Shown here one piece after another: positions 1 through 11,487 of a stretch of DNA of 64,000 bases. The notes beneath the pieces were generated by a model that worked only from the letters and a program-made list of their open reading frames with translations, did no database searches and had not been told where the DNA came from. Numbering within the stretch: the stretch's first letter is position 1; every line of letters begins with the position of its first letter. Origin of the DNA: Pteria penguin (taxonomy: Eukaryota > Mollusca > Bivalvia > Pterioida > Pteriidae); the NCBI GenBank assembly GCA_035048485.1, contig CM068587.1:28538534-28602533 (forward strand), in the 5' to 3' direction. The position numbers and the translations under genes are program-made.

Positions 1-181
1 AGATGAGACAGTAAAAACCAAGGTCCCGTGTCACAATAAGTGTGGCACATAAAAGATCCCTCTCTGATTCAGGTGGGTCCGATGCAAAGGTCTAAATTTG
101 TATGCAATGCATCTGGCCGTTACCATATACATGTACATGAAATAATCGTGGAGTGACATAAAACAATAATCAATCAATCAA
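1..181 (+). mobile_element. tRNA-derived SINE, 3' body and tail (5' end outside window)
   Basis: This is the 3' part of the SINE family seen complete at 7938-8217. It starts at the segment matching GATGAGACAGTAAAAACC and continues through AAAGATCCCTC and ACCATATAC. It ends in a short CAAT-type repeat tail. The tRNA-like head lies outside the window. It sits in the last visible intron of the first gene. Confidence 0.75.
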
Positions 182-185
182 TTAA

Positions 186-2260
186 AAACCTTTCTGTCAA
201 TTCCAAAATTTTTTACCCTGTGACCTTGACGTTTGACCTACTTTAACGTCAGCCATAACTCTTGAACCAAAAAAGATGGGGCCTTCATACTAAACATGTG
301 CATTCTTTGTGACAAGACCTTTCTGTCAATTCCAAAATTTTTGACCCACATGACCTTGATGTTTGACGTACTTTTGAAAAACTTTAACCTTAGCCATAAC
401 TTTTGAACCCAAAAGAGATGGATCCTTCATACTAAACATGTGTTTTCATTGTGGCAAGACCTATCTGTCAGTACCAAAAGTTTTTACCTCGTGACCTTGA
501 CATTTGACCTACTTATGAAAAACTTTAACCTTAGCCATAACTTTTGAACCAAGAGAGATGGGGCCTTCATACTACACATGTGTATTCTTTGTGGCAAGAC
601 CTGTCTGTCAGTGCCAAAATATTTGACCCCATGACCTTTACCTTGACGTTTGTCCCATTTTAGAAAATCTTTAAACTTGGCAAACTTTTGAACCAGTGGA
701 GATAAGGTCTGCATAATACATATGTGCATTCCTTGTAGGAAGATCTTTCTGTGAATTCAAAAATTTTTTACCCTATGACCTAGATATTTGACCTGCTTTT
801 GAAAAACTTTAACTTTAACCATAGCTTTTGAACAAAAAGAGATGGGGCATCTAAACTATACATGTGTATTCTTTGTGGCAAGACCTGTCTGTCTATACCA
901 AAATATTTTACCTCGTGGCCTTGACATTTGATCTACTTATGAAAAACTTTAACCTTGGCCATAACTTTTGAACCAAAAGATATGGGGTCTTCATACTATA
1001 CATGTGTATTCTTTGTGACAAGACCTTTCTGCCAATTCCAAAATTTTTGACCCACATGACCTTGATGTTTGACGTACTTTTGAAAAACTTTAACCTTAAC
1101 CATAACTTTTGAACCCAAAAGAGATGGAGCTTTCATACTAAACATGTGTTTTCATTGTGGCAAGACCTATCTGTCAGTACCAAAAGTTTTTACCTCGTGA
1201 CCTTGACATTTGACCTACTTATGAAAAACTTTAACCTTAGCCATAATTTTTGAACCAAGAGAGATGGGGCCTTCATACTACACATGTGTATTCTTTGTGG
1301 CAAGACCTGTCTGTCAGTGCCAAAATATTTGACCCCATGACCTTTACCTTGACGTTTGTCCTATTTTAGAAAATCTTTAACCTTGGCAAACTTTTGAACC
1401 AGTGGAGATAAGGTCTGCATAATACATATGTGCATTCCTTGTAGGAAGATCTTTCTGTGAATTCAAAAATCTTTTACCCTATGACCTAGATATTTGACCT
1501 GCTTTTGAAAAACTTTAACTTTAACCATAGCTTTTGAACCAAAAGAGATGGGGCATCTAAACTATACATGTGTATTCTTTGTGGCAAGACTTGTGTGTCA
1601 GTACCAAAATATTTAACCCCATGACCTTCACCTTGACGTTTGACCTACTTTAGAAAAAAATTTAACCTAGGCAAACCTTTAAACCAAAAGAGATGGGGTT
1701 TTCATAATACACATATGCATTCCTTGTAGGAAAACCTTTCAGTCAATTCCAAAATTTTTGACCCTATAACATTGATATTTGACCTATTTTTGAAAAACTT
1801 TAACCTTAGCCATAACTTTTGAACCAAAAGAAATGGGGCCTTCTTACTATACATGTGTATTCTTTGTGGCAAGACCTGTCTGTCTATACCAAAATATTTT
1901 ATCTCGTGGCCTTGACATTTGACATACTTATGAAAAACTTTAACCTTGGCCATAACGTTTGAACCAAAAGATATGGGGTCTTCATACTATACATGTATTC
2001 TTTGTGGCAAGAACTGTCTGTCAGTACCAAAATATTTGATCCCATGGCCTTCACCTTGACGTTTGACCTACTTTAGAAAAACTTTAAACTTAGCCATAAC
2101 TTTTGAACCAAAAGCGATGCGGCCTTTATATTACACATGTGTATTCCTTGTAGCAAAACCTGTCTCCAAACTTTTTTACCTTGTGACCTTTACCTTGGTC
2201 TTTGCCCTACTTCAATTTTTGTTTCCGTGTAGGGTATTTGTCCCGCTAGGACAGTTCTAG
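186..2260. repeat. Tandem array of ~141-bp monomers with a 706-bp higher-order period
   Basis: About fourteen diverged copies of a ~141-bp unit follow one another. Each holds variants of GACCTTGACGTTTGACC, AACTTTAACCTTAGCCATAAC, TTTTGAACCAAAAGAGATGG and CTTTGTGGCAAGACC. Matching segments recur at an offset of 706 bp (309 versus 1015; 625 versus 1331), five monomers apart, so a five-unit block was duplicated. The array ends in GGACAGTTCTAG followed by TTT, an end also seen at ~21,417. Short open frames inside it are not conserved and are not genes. Confidence 0.85.
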
Positions 2261-2594
2261 TTTCAAATAGAGTCATCTGTTATTTTGATGTAGTGCAGGG
2301 AGCTGCCATTGATCTGTTTTACTGATTTTCTTGTTATTGATTTGAGATGCATCATAAACAATTTTTTTTAAATGACTTGTTCAGTAACCTTATTAAATCA
2401 GTAACATTTACAAATAGAAAAACAAACGAAGATGAGATATCACTGATAAATAATACCACCCATAACTAATAAGATTGAAATTGCAAAACTTGGGACTGTT
2501 TAATAAACCACTTAAAGTCCTTTTATTGCCATGATTTTTTTAAACATTTAATCTTCCTGAACTTGTATCACTTTCATTTTATTTTTCATTTCAG

Positions 2595-2734
2595 CTGTCC
2601 TAGAAAAGTATGTTAAAATACTAGAGGACAAGTTCAAAAACAAACTCTTACAGGAAGTGTATGCAGGAGTAAACGGCAAGAATGTGGATGATGATGATAT
2701 GCAGGCTTTCTTCAAATTCAAATGCTGGCTCTAG
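2595..2734 (+). CDS. Terminal coding exon of an unidentified gene
   Basis: A polypyrimidine tract and TTTCAG precede 2595. Of the three frames only one is open: it enters with two bases of a split codon and reads VLEKYVKILEDKFKNKLLQE, then a lysine-poor stretch with four consecutive aspartates, and ends in FKFKCWL with a TAG at 2732-2734. The other two frames stop within the first 20 bases. The N-terminal half is charged and helix-forming, possibly coiled coil. I do not recognise the family. Upstream exons are outside the window. The gene lies upstream of the PLC gene on the same strand. Confidence 0.65.
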
Positions 2735-3090
2735 TTTAAATCCATTGTAAATTAAGTGTCAAAAGATGTCAAGGATTGATCGACTTATTTCATTATATCT
2801 AATACACATGTACAAACATATATGTAATTTTCATGTATATGAGGACTGCTAACATTGGTTATATATTTCTTGATGCTTTTGAAGATTTTCTGAATATTAT
2901 TAACTTAGTTAATGTGATATGTTTTACAATATGTTTATTCATAATGCTGATGTTTGATGACATTCTGTGATACATATAAGTATTAAAAAACATTTGAAAA
3001 TTTAGTTTAGTATATTTTATTATTTTGAAAATCACTTTTGTTGAGTGTTGTTGTGAACGACAATAAAATATAATTTTGTATGAAATTTAT
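2735..3090 (+). other. 3'UTR of the unidentified gene
   Basis: AT-rich non-coding sequence follows the TAG. The proposed end is set by the AATAAA at 3062-3067 and a T/GT-rich stretch after ~3090. No other feature is seen in it. Confidence 0.55.
3062..3067 (+). promoter_or_regulatory. Polyadenylation signal AATAAA
   Basis: A canonical AATAAA lies about 330 bp after the stop codon. It is followed 20-40 bp later by a GT/T-rich stretch that would suit a downstream element. Confidence 0.5.
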
Positions 3091-4290
3091 ATTATTGTGT
3101 TTTTTATAATACGAATATTCTATGAATTTTAAAACTTGTATATTACTTTCTATCTGGAAATCTGTTGTAATAATTAGCTATCTGCTTACATGTATGGTGT
3201 AAAAAGTCATATTGAAAAAGTGATAGCTTGGACTGGAATTCAAATTGCATTGGTTCAGGGACAGGGTCATTCAAGTTTTAATCATTGACTAATGCAGACT
3301 TTTACTCGGCAATTTTCTTAGTATAAAGTTTTGGGTTAGTATCATCATGCAGTTTTAATTGGAATTGCCGAGAATGCAGTGGCTCCAATTGGATTTTGTA
3401 TTATGAATTCAAGGTTATATGTTCACTATAACATTTGAGGAAAGCATATACATGTAGTTACTGTTTTGTTTGTCCATCTGTCTGTCCATCCTTCAATTCA
3501 AATTCATATCTCTTAAACCATTCATAAGAATTTGATCATACCGTGCAAAATTGCGGGTTTTGACAATGAAATTTTTGTTATTAAAGTCGTACAGAGTGTA
3601 TATAATTAGACCGCGTTTTATTGGGACTTCTTTGCAAACGAACGAAGAGAAACTGCATATTCCCCCGTATTTGTTTTAGCTATCGAAAATGTGCCGCTAA
3701 TAGTGTTGGATTAAAACAGTCTTTATTGGATGCATGTTTCTGTGTGTATTAATTAACTTTGTAAATAGGACACGACGTTTAAACTTGAGATACTTGCCTT
3801 ACCATTGGAAAAGGGTAAAGTGTGACCCCTCCTACTATTAAGAGATGGATATAAAGCAAGGCAAGAACATAGATCTATATCTGACTGTGCATTGTTACTC
3901 TATCCTTGATCAATGAAAATTATTGGAATTATTGACAAGTGCCAATTTTTAAGTATTCATAATTATTCATTGATCAGTTGTCATTTCATTGGTTATATAC
4001 TGTTAAATCCAATGTATGTATATTTATTGATACAAATAATCAGGGTCCCATTGGTCTAATTTTCCTAAATTATATATGTACTTGTACATTGAATTGTTAT
4101 TATAATGAATATGAATTATCTACTAAATAAATCCAGTGGTGTCTAACTGCTAAAGGACTGCGCAATTACCTTAAGACACTCGTCCAATGGGGACCCGATT
4201 ATTTGCATATATTACCATACAACAAAATGGTGACTGATCAATGAGTAATAATTGTGAATAGCTGCCAAAGGACCTCGCATGCAATACAAG
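3091..4290. other. Intergenic sequence with little recognisable content
   Basis: This is AT-rich DNA without a supported gene. A short segment near 3465-3545 (TCTGTCCATCC, then ATTTGATCATACCG) resembles a fragment of the dispersed repeat seen at 40,950 and 57,690. Nothing else stands out. Confidence 0.5.
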
Positions 4291-4291
4291 A

Positions 4292-4586
4292 TTCTTGTAC
4301 TCGTCTTATCATTCGTAGATACCGCAGATATAGATATTTGTTGCATAGAACTAGTCGGAGTCGCTACAAGATACATGCACTTGTCAGTGGCGGATTTAGA
4401 GCGGGCCCTAGGGGCCCGGACCCCCTTTTCGCCACATATTTACGTGTAAAAATCCAGATTTGGCACCAAAAATAACCGAGTAGTTTGGCTAATATACATG
4501 TGCGCCCCCCCCCCCTTTCGTAAATTCTGGATCCGCCACTGCTTGTCTTACCATTCGTAAATACCGCAGGTATAGATATTTGTTTG
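4292..4586. repeat. ~45-bp direct repeat flanking a small MITE
   Basis: The segment at 4292-4342 (CTTGTACTCGTCTTATCATT, then ATACCGCAGATATAGATATT) recurs at 4542-4585 as CTTGTCTTACCATTCGTAAA followed by ATACCGCAGGTATAGATATT. The element at 4385-4541 lies between the two copies. Confidence 0.6.
4385..4541. mobile_element. Small MITE with CAGTGGCGGAT terminal inverted repeats
   Basis: The 157-bp element starts CAGTGGCGGATTTAGA and ends TTCTGGATCCGCCACTG, which are inverted complements with a few mismatches. CTTGT occurs directly on both sides and may be a target-site duplication. It has no coding capacity. It contains GC-rich palindromic sequence near 4403 and a run of C at ~4504-4515. Termini of this kind are widespread in invertebrate non-autonomous DNA transposons; the superfamily is not assigned. 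Confidence 0.65.
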
Positions 4587-4862
4587 ATTTGATTCTTGAT
4601 TTACGTCACAGTATGATTATTGCTACTATGTTGACAGCATCTGTCACATACAGTGCGCAGATATAATTTATGCCTATAACTGCAACATGTCCAGTGTAAG
4701 CAGGGATCAGGGATCCGTGACACATATAAATCTACCGTGAGAGGGGATCATCAGTGTTACTAATTCTGTCTCGTCTGAAAGACAAGGTACCAACGATCTA
4801 CTGGTGAGACTAGATCCAGGGTCCTCTCGATTACTAGCCATACTCCTAACCAATTGAGCTAC
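4585..4862 (-). mobile_element. Diverged tRNA-derived SINE
   Basis: Read on the minus strand it begins with a tRNA-like head, including an A-box-like TAGCTCAATTGG. It then has the family segments seen in better copies (GTCTTTCAGACGAGACAG-like, TGTGACGTAAATCAAG-like). It is much more diverged than the copies at 7938, 13323 and 14313. Confidence 0.5.
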
Positions 4863-4900
4863 CCCCTCTTTCCCTCTTTAGGTGTATACATAGTAAAATG

Positions 4901-4902
<2 letters not shown>

Positions 4903-4988
<86 letters not shown>
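4903..4988. repeat. (TA)n microsatellite, left
   Basis: About 43 uninterrupted TA units. It is the left boundary of the palindromic SINE composite. The Ile-Tyr open frames through it are artefacts. Confidence 0.97.
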
Positions 4989-4991
<3 letters not shown>

Positions 4992-5143
4992 AAATAGAAT
5001 CAGTGAAACACCTGGGAGTACTATGTACCTTGGATACAGAAGAAATACCTGTAGAAAATAAAGACAAATTGGACAAACATATAAAGCACAAAGACACTAC
5101 AGCTAACAAGGTACCCTATACTTCACTTATAATCCTTCCCCGT

Positions 5144-5226
5144 CTGGGACTCGAACCCACGACCTATGGTACCGAATCACCTAGCTGTCATGCATCCGAC
5201 CCTCTAACCGACTGAGCTACCCGACC
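5144..5226 (-). mobile_element. tRNA-like SINE head, copy 1
   Basis: On the minus strand it shows an A-box-like TAGCTCAGTCGG and a B-box GGTTCGAGTCC about 60 bp apart. The spacing is too long for an ordinary tRNA and no clean acceptor stem is visible. I therefore call a SINE head rather than a tRNA gene. Confidence 0.65.
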
Positions 5227-5450
5227 TCCACAAAAATAGAGCTTTTAAATAGCCAATCATTAGCTAATCGCATGCATGACAACACGGCCGCGGAATGTCT
5301 TCTGAAAGAATATGTTTAGTTCTCTTTCAGTGATTATATTCTTTCAAAGGATCCGCCGGTGTTTATGTAGGGTAAATCCCTTCACTTTCCGCGGCCGTGT
5401 TGTCATGCATGCGATTAGCTGATGATTGGCTATTAAAGCTCTTTTTGTGG

Positions 5451-5545
5451 AGCTCGGGTAGCTCAGTCGGTTAGAGGGTCGGATGCATGACAGCTAGGTG
5501 ATTCGGTACCATAGGTCGTGGGTTCGAGTCCCAGACGGGAACGAA
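5451..5545 (+). mobile_element. tRNA-like SINE head, copy 2 (inverted relative to copies 1 and 3)
   Basis: GAGCTCGGGTAGCTCAGTCG opens the unit, and GTGGGTTCGAGTCCCAGACG supplies the B box. It is almost identical to the reverse complement of copy 1, so the pair could form a long hairpin in single-stranded DNA or RNA. Confidence 0.65.
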
Positions 5546-5590
5546 TATAAGTGAAATATAGGATGCCTTGTTAGCTGTAGTGTCTTTATG

Positions 5591-5690
<100 letters not shown>

Positions 5691-5838
5691 CAAATAGAAT
5701 CAGTGAAACACCTGGGAGTACTATGGACCTTGGATCTCCGAAGAAATACCTGTAGAAAATAAAGACAAATTAGACAAACATATAAAGCACAAAGACACTA
5801 CAGTTAACAAGGCACCCTATATTTCACTTATATTCGTT

Positions 5839-5932
5839 CCCCGTCTGGGACTCGAACCCCCGACTTATGGTACCGAATCACCTAGCTGTCATGCATCCGA
5901 CCCTCTAACCGACTGAGCTACCCGAGCTCCAC
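5839..5932 (-). mobile_element. tRNA-like SINE head, copy 3
   Basis: Same minus-strand A/B-box unit as copy 1, about 95% similar by eye. It is followed by GCATGCATGACAACACGGCC as in copy 1. Confidence 0.65.
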
Positions 5933-6241
5933 AAAAATGGAGCTTTAATAGCCAATCATTAGCTAATCGCATGCATGACAACACGGCCGCGGAAAGTGAA
6001 GGAATTTACCCGACGTAAACGCAAGCGGATCCCCTGAGAGGATACATCACTGAAAGGGAAATAAACATATAAAGCACAAATAGAATCAGTGAAACACCTG
6101 GGAATACTATGGACCTTGGATCTCCGAAGAAATACCTGTAGAAAATAAAGACAAATTAGACAAACATATAAAGCACAAAGACACTACAGTTAACAAGGCA
6201 CCCTATAAATATAGGGTGCCTTGTTAACTGTAGTGTCTTTG

Positions 6242-7040
<799 letters not shown>

Positions 7041-7571
7041 AATGCTGGAATAAAGTACATATATTGATTCTGACGAGTCATTTCATTGCTTCATGTACGC
7101 TCTAGCTATAATGCAAGGACGGCATAATGGGATACCACGGGATCAACGTATATGTAAAGAGTGTACCCTGAATGCAGTCGAGTCGGAAATACACTTTTCA
7201 TTTCATTGTTCAAAATATATAACAATTCGATCTATATCATACCAATCTGCAATTACTTTATTAACTGATTTTCCATCATTGTCTGATAAAGAAAAACTGC
7301 TATTGTTGTGTTCACATGAAAAGTTAATTTCTCCATTGGCAAAATATATTAAAACAGCACTTTTAATTTAATCACAACATTAACTTAATATTAAAGGGTG
7401 GTCAAGGACACTTTTATATAGACCACCTTTCATCTTTCACCTTAACGTTCATTATTGATTATTCGTGATTGATAAGCCAATTGGCTGGGTTATCTATACA
7501 TTGTATCCATGTAGTATAACTTACTTGTTTTGATATTATACAATGTATATACTTCCTGTCACGTTAATAAA

Positions 7572-7644
<73 letters not shown>

Positions 7645-7645
7645 G
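7041..7645 (+). pseudogene. LINE retrotransposon remnant: ORF2 C-terminus, 3'UTR and ATT tail
   Basis: The open stretch 7093-7371 encodes a ~92-residue C-terminal piece. It has GRHNGIPRDQRICKEC, then VESEIHFSFHCSKY, the Cys/His pattern (C-x2-C ... E-x-H-F-x3-C-x2-Y) that ends many non-LTR retrotransposon ORF2 proteins. The reverse transcriptase and endonuclease are missing, so the copy is 5' truncated. A ~200-bp 3'UTR ending AATAAAC runs straight into an (ATT)n tail at 7573-7644. The clade cannot be assigned from this piece. Confidence 0.75.
7573..7644. repeat. (ATT)n microsatellite, LINE tail
   Basis: About 24 ATT units directly after the LINE 3'UTR, ending in TTGTTGTTG. The position suggests it grew from the retrotransposon 3' tail. 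Confidence 0.95.
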
Positions 7646-7706
7646 TTGTTGTATAGCTCTATGGTGACTTCTGCCACATAACTGAGCCGGTAACTCCTCT
7701 TTTTTC

Positions 7707-7709
<3 letters not shown>

Positions 7710-7770
<61 letters not shown>
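7710..7770. repeat. (TTA)n microsatellite
   Basis: About 20 TTA units, separated from the previous tract by 65 bp. Confidence 0.95.
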
Positions 7771-7771
<1 letters not shown>

Positions 7772-7844
7772 GTAGTATCTACTATTTAAAGAATTTTATT
7801 GCGCCTGGTTTACCGGACATGTCACCGACAAGTATCAAAAATAA

Positions 7845-7870
7845 TTTAAATAAATAAATAAATAAATAGA

Positions 7871-7933
<63 letters not shown>

Positions 7934-7934
7934 A
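7845..7934. repeat. (TAAA)n microsatellite
   Basis: About 22 imperfect TAAA units with one TAGA interruption. It immediately precedes the SINE head, and a similar tract follows the SINE. Confidence 0.95.
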
Positions 7935-7937
7935 AAG

Positions 7938-8217
7938 CCGGCGTGGCCTAGTGGTATCGCGCTGGACTCCTAATCGGGAGGCCGGGATTCGACTCCTAAT
8001 CGGGAGGCCGGGGTTGGATTCCCGCTCTGGTCATGCCGGTGCCTTGTCTTTCGGATGAGACAGTAAAAACCGAGGCCCTGTGTCGTGGTATGCATGGCAC
8101 GTTAAAGATCCCTCACTGCTTCGGGTGCGTCTGTTGCAAAGGTCAAAATTTGTATACCCCGCATCAGGCAGATGCCGTCACCATATACGTGAAATATTCG
8201 TGGTGTGACGTTAAACA
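7938..8217 (+). mobile_element. Full-length tRNA-derived SINE with duplicated head segment
   Basis: The head starts GCCGGCGTGGCCTAGTGG and has an anticodon-loop-like CTCCTAA as in tRNA-Arg(CCU), so an arginine tRNA origin is plausible. GACTCCTAATCGGGAGGCCG occurs twice in tandem near 7965-8010, duplicating the part before the B box; the B box itself reads GGTTGGATTCC. The body carries GATGAGACAGTAAAAACCGA, GGCACGTTAAAGATCCCTCA and CCGTCACCATATACGTGAAA. It ends at TGTGACGTTAAA followed by a (TAAA)n tail. It encodes no protein. Confidence 0.85.
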
Positions 8218-8288
<71 letters not shown>

Positions 8289-8289
8289 A
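8213..8289. repeat. (TAAA)n microsatellite, SINE tail
   Basis: About 19 AAAT units form the 3' tail of the SINE. They match the tract before it, so the SINE is bracketed by the same motif. Confidence 0.95.
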
Positions 8290-10145
8290 AGAAAAAGTGA
8301 AGTAAACAAGCAATTAAAGGGAAAAATAATATTATAAAATCCCTCCCGTTTCAGATCTATGGTATTTTTTTGAAGATATACAGGGTGTGTTAGTGTGGAT
8401 ACGTCACTTACAAATGTTCACGCTTTAAAAATGCAACGAACGATAACTCGTATTGAATTCTACGGTGTCGATAGCTGCTGAGACTGATACCACGTGATCG
8501 ATTTCCCAATAATTGATTGGTTTACGATGTCAACATTATCATTGAGAGAAGGAAAATGGCAGCAAAATATGTTTATCCACTGTGGATTCTATAATTCCAC
8601 GTTTGTATTGCTTTGTATGGATATTGCGATACAATAGAGCGATAGCATTCTTATTAAGCAGCCAAGGTGAGTAGAGCAGCGTTTCATTGATCTTATTCAG
8701 CTTATTAATCGCACATTTCCTCTGATCCATTTGATGAACCGGTTATTGCAGATGTTCCCTCTCATGGCCATGGCCTCTTCCACTTGTTTGCGCCGCACGT
8801 TTACTATAATACATAAGAAGCTAGATTACTTTGCAACTATCTGTCTTTCATTCATGATTTGAATTGTAAGAACGCGGATCGCTACAATTTTTCTTTACAT
8901 CTAAATTTCATTTTTTTTTTTAAATTTTGTTGGTAGAAGTTAGAACACCATGTCTATATACACTTAAACTAAAGAGGATAAGGTGAAGATTTTTAAATCA
9001 TTATTTTAAACATCTAACATGAATATCATGTCTAGTGTAAAAATGTTACATATACATTTTGTATGATATGATAAATATACATGTATTGTCTATTGAATTT
9101 AGACTAACTGTTAGTATTGCATGTACGCTGTGTGTAGTTTAATTTTGACATCACAGACAGAAGTAATTAATGCACCAGTTAGTTGAACTGAAAAATTATT
9201 TTTAAATTCATGCATGTTGGAGTAACTTAGTCAACAAGGTCTGACTCAAGCAAGCATATATGAGTCAAGTCAAACATCTTATATTTAGAAATACATTTGT
9301 AATGTATTGATAGCAATTGGAAAGAAAAATGAAACTTTTATGCTGACATTCCATTGTGTCACTTCACACTTCAAATAATAATGGCATCATAAAGGAAGTA
9401 TAACGCTCAACTTTTCAGTACACTTCGTATTGGAAGAAGAAGAAGAAGATAAATGAAATAAAATTAAAATATCTCATACTTTACTGTAGCAAGTGATATT
9501 TAGCTCACCTGAGTTAAATGCTCATTTTAAATTTCAACATCAGATACACAGAAGGAATTTAAATAAAATTTAGTAGGGATGAAATGCTCAATGTCCCCTG
9601 CTACTGTTGTTTTTGGCCAGCTCCTTCAAGGGATGAATCCAGGGCAGCTAGTTCAGCATAGGTTCCAGAGGTACAGTGATTGACATATCAAACAGAAAGA
9701 TCTGATTTACATGTATTACATGTATGACAACTCTTGACTGTTTGTAAAACTAAAAGTTGTTTTAATGGTTTCCAAGTAATTCCTCACTGAAAAAGGTGAA
9801 ATATTTGAATGATAAAATCAATGAACATTTCATGAATATTGATAAAGATTTAATATGTTGTATTTGGTTTTGAATGATATTTACAGTACATTTACAGCAA
9901 TAAAAAAAAATGCATACATGTAGACATTTTAAAAATTCAATTAATTGTTGGTCTAATTTACCAACTACATGTATTATCAAAAGAAATTCTCTGACTGGTA
10001 AGAAAATAAGGAATTATAAATACAGGAAGGAAATGAGGTGTAAAATTGCTGCTGTGTCGAGACTCAAGTACCTATTTGACGGTCTGCTGGGGTTGCTACC
10101 AATATTTGTAAATGATGAAAACAATGGTGTTGTTTTCAAATGTGG
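8290..10145. other. Intergenic stretch without supported features
   Basis: AT-rich DNA. Open frames on either strand (for example 8539-8730 minus and 9910-10251 plus) are short, lack family motifs and overlap repeats. A CACGTG lies near 8491, but nothing links it to a promoter. A small (GAA)n tract is at ~9435-9449. Confidence 0.45.
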
Positions 10146-10436
10146 CACATTTTTATGCCCCCAGATTGATAGATCGGGGGCATATTGTTTTTGTCCTGTC
10201 TGTTTCAGTGTTTGTTTGTTTGTCTGTTGTCAACTAAAACCTTGGCTGTAAGTTTTGAACTGTAACAGTAAGAGATAGAGACTTCATATTTGACATGCGT
10301 ACTCAAGTAATGAAGCTCTTTCAAATGACTCCAAGGTCGATGACCTTTTGAACTTGATAATGACCTTCACGCTAAAAATAACTTTTTGGATTTTGGTGCT
10401 GCCGCTGGCATTCGTGTTTCACAAAAACAGCTTGTT
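10146..10436 (+). repeat. Dispersed monomer-type insert, 'ATGCCCCC' family
   Basis: It begins with a palindromic ATGCCCCCAGATTGATAGAT then CGGGGGCAT. It continues with TTTTGTCCTGTCTG, the AACTTTAACC-type and AAGGTCGATGACCTTTTGA segments, and ends TTCACAAAAACAGCTTGTT. The same layout occurs at 19,346 and 29,398. Confidence 0.7.
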
Positions 10437-10739
10437 GAAAATTCTTTCACATGTGAGAACGAAAAAAAATAATAATAATAATATGAATAATAATAAAATC
10501 ACAAAATGTGACTAAGTAAATTTGCAGTGCAAGTCTGGAAGTTAAGCTGGATTTTGCTGCTACCGGTACCATATCCCTGAGGGTACAATTATATCAGTGT
10601 TTCCAAAATAAACTTGTTTAATTTAATTTTGTAACCAGTATGGGTACAATATATGTATACATTGTACCAACCCCTGTACTTCCTTAAATATTACCCGGTA
10701 AAATTTCTATTAGATAATTGTTAGCTACCAGCATGACAA

Positions 10740-11487
10740 ACTGCATTGCCAGGCCCTCCAAGAAACATCTTTATCAACACCTTATTGATCATTTCACTTT
10801 TCAATATTACTTGTTAAAACCAATTTTTCTGTTATATAAGAAATTTATTGCTATATTCAAATTACATGTATCTTCGCATAATCTGCAATTTGAACAAGGT
10901 ACCATTGTAAATGAATTAAGAGCTAACAGAATATATACATATTGTGATCAAAATTAAGTGGAAGGTGAACACTGTTCTATATTAATTTGTTTGTTCCTCA
11001 TACATTTGTGACATCTATATTTAAAACCATATTATTATAGAAAGCATAGTGTATTAAGATTTGTTAAATTAGTAGTATTGATAATGTTAAACAGTTAATA
11101 ATCCTTGGGAATTATCTTTATTTGTCATGTAAACAGAGGTCCATGTGATCTTGTCTTCTTCATAAAATATGCAGTACTTATGTGTGTATACATGTATATA
11201 TGTGTGTGTGTGTGTTTATGTGTATTTATGTATATACCCAGTATGTGTAAGTGTGGAGATATATTTACATTGCATTGGGAATCTCACTCTCCATATTTAT
11301 TTATATAACATTTTGATTATACAACATTCTGTCTGTATGTTGTACATGTACCTTGTACATGTTTATATGTCAATCACTGCCCCCCATATATTCATCATTT
11401 CATGTATATATTTTCCCCATATATTCATATATTTATGTTCTTTCTGTATGCTGTAAGGCATTTGAATGAATTGAATTGAATTGAAGT
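10740..11487 (+). pseudogene. Second LINE remnant: decayed ORF2 C-terminus, 3'UTR and TTGAA tail
   Basis: The frame from ~10,740 reads KLHVSSHNLQFEQG, ANRIYTYCDQN, an in-frame stop, then VEGEHCSILIC and YYYRKHSVLRFVKL. This is the Cys/His C-terminal segment of non-LTR retrotransposon ORF2 with stop codons, so it is dead. The non-coding 3' part contains a TG-rich tract at ~11,180-11,240. It ends at ~11,458-11,487 in repeated TGAAT/TTGAA, typical of a LINE tail. It belongs to a different subfamily from the remnant at 7.1 kb, judged by sequence and tail. Confidence 0.65.

Noticed and set aside
5451..5545. Functional tRNA gene
   Set aside because: A and B boxes are present, but the spacing is too long, no clean acceptor stem or anticodon arm is visible, and three linked copies lie in a SINE-type composite.
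9910..10251. 113-codon plus-strand open frame
   Set aside because: Its 3' third is the dispersed ATGCCCCC repeat and the 5' part has no family signature.
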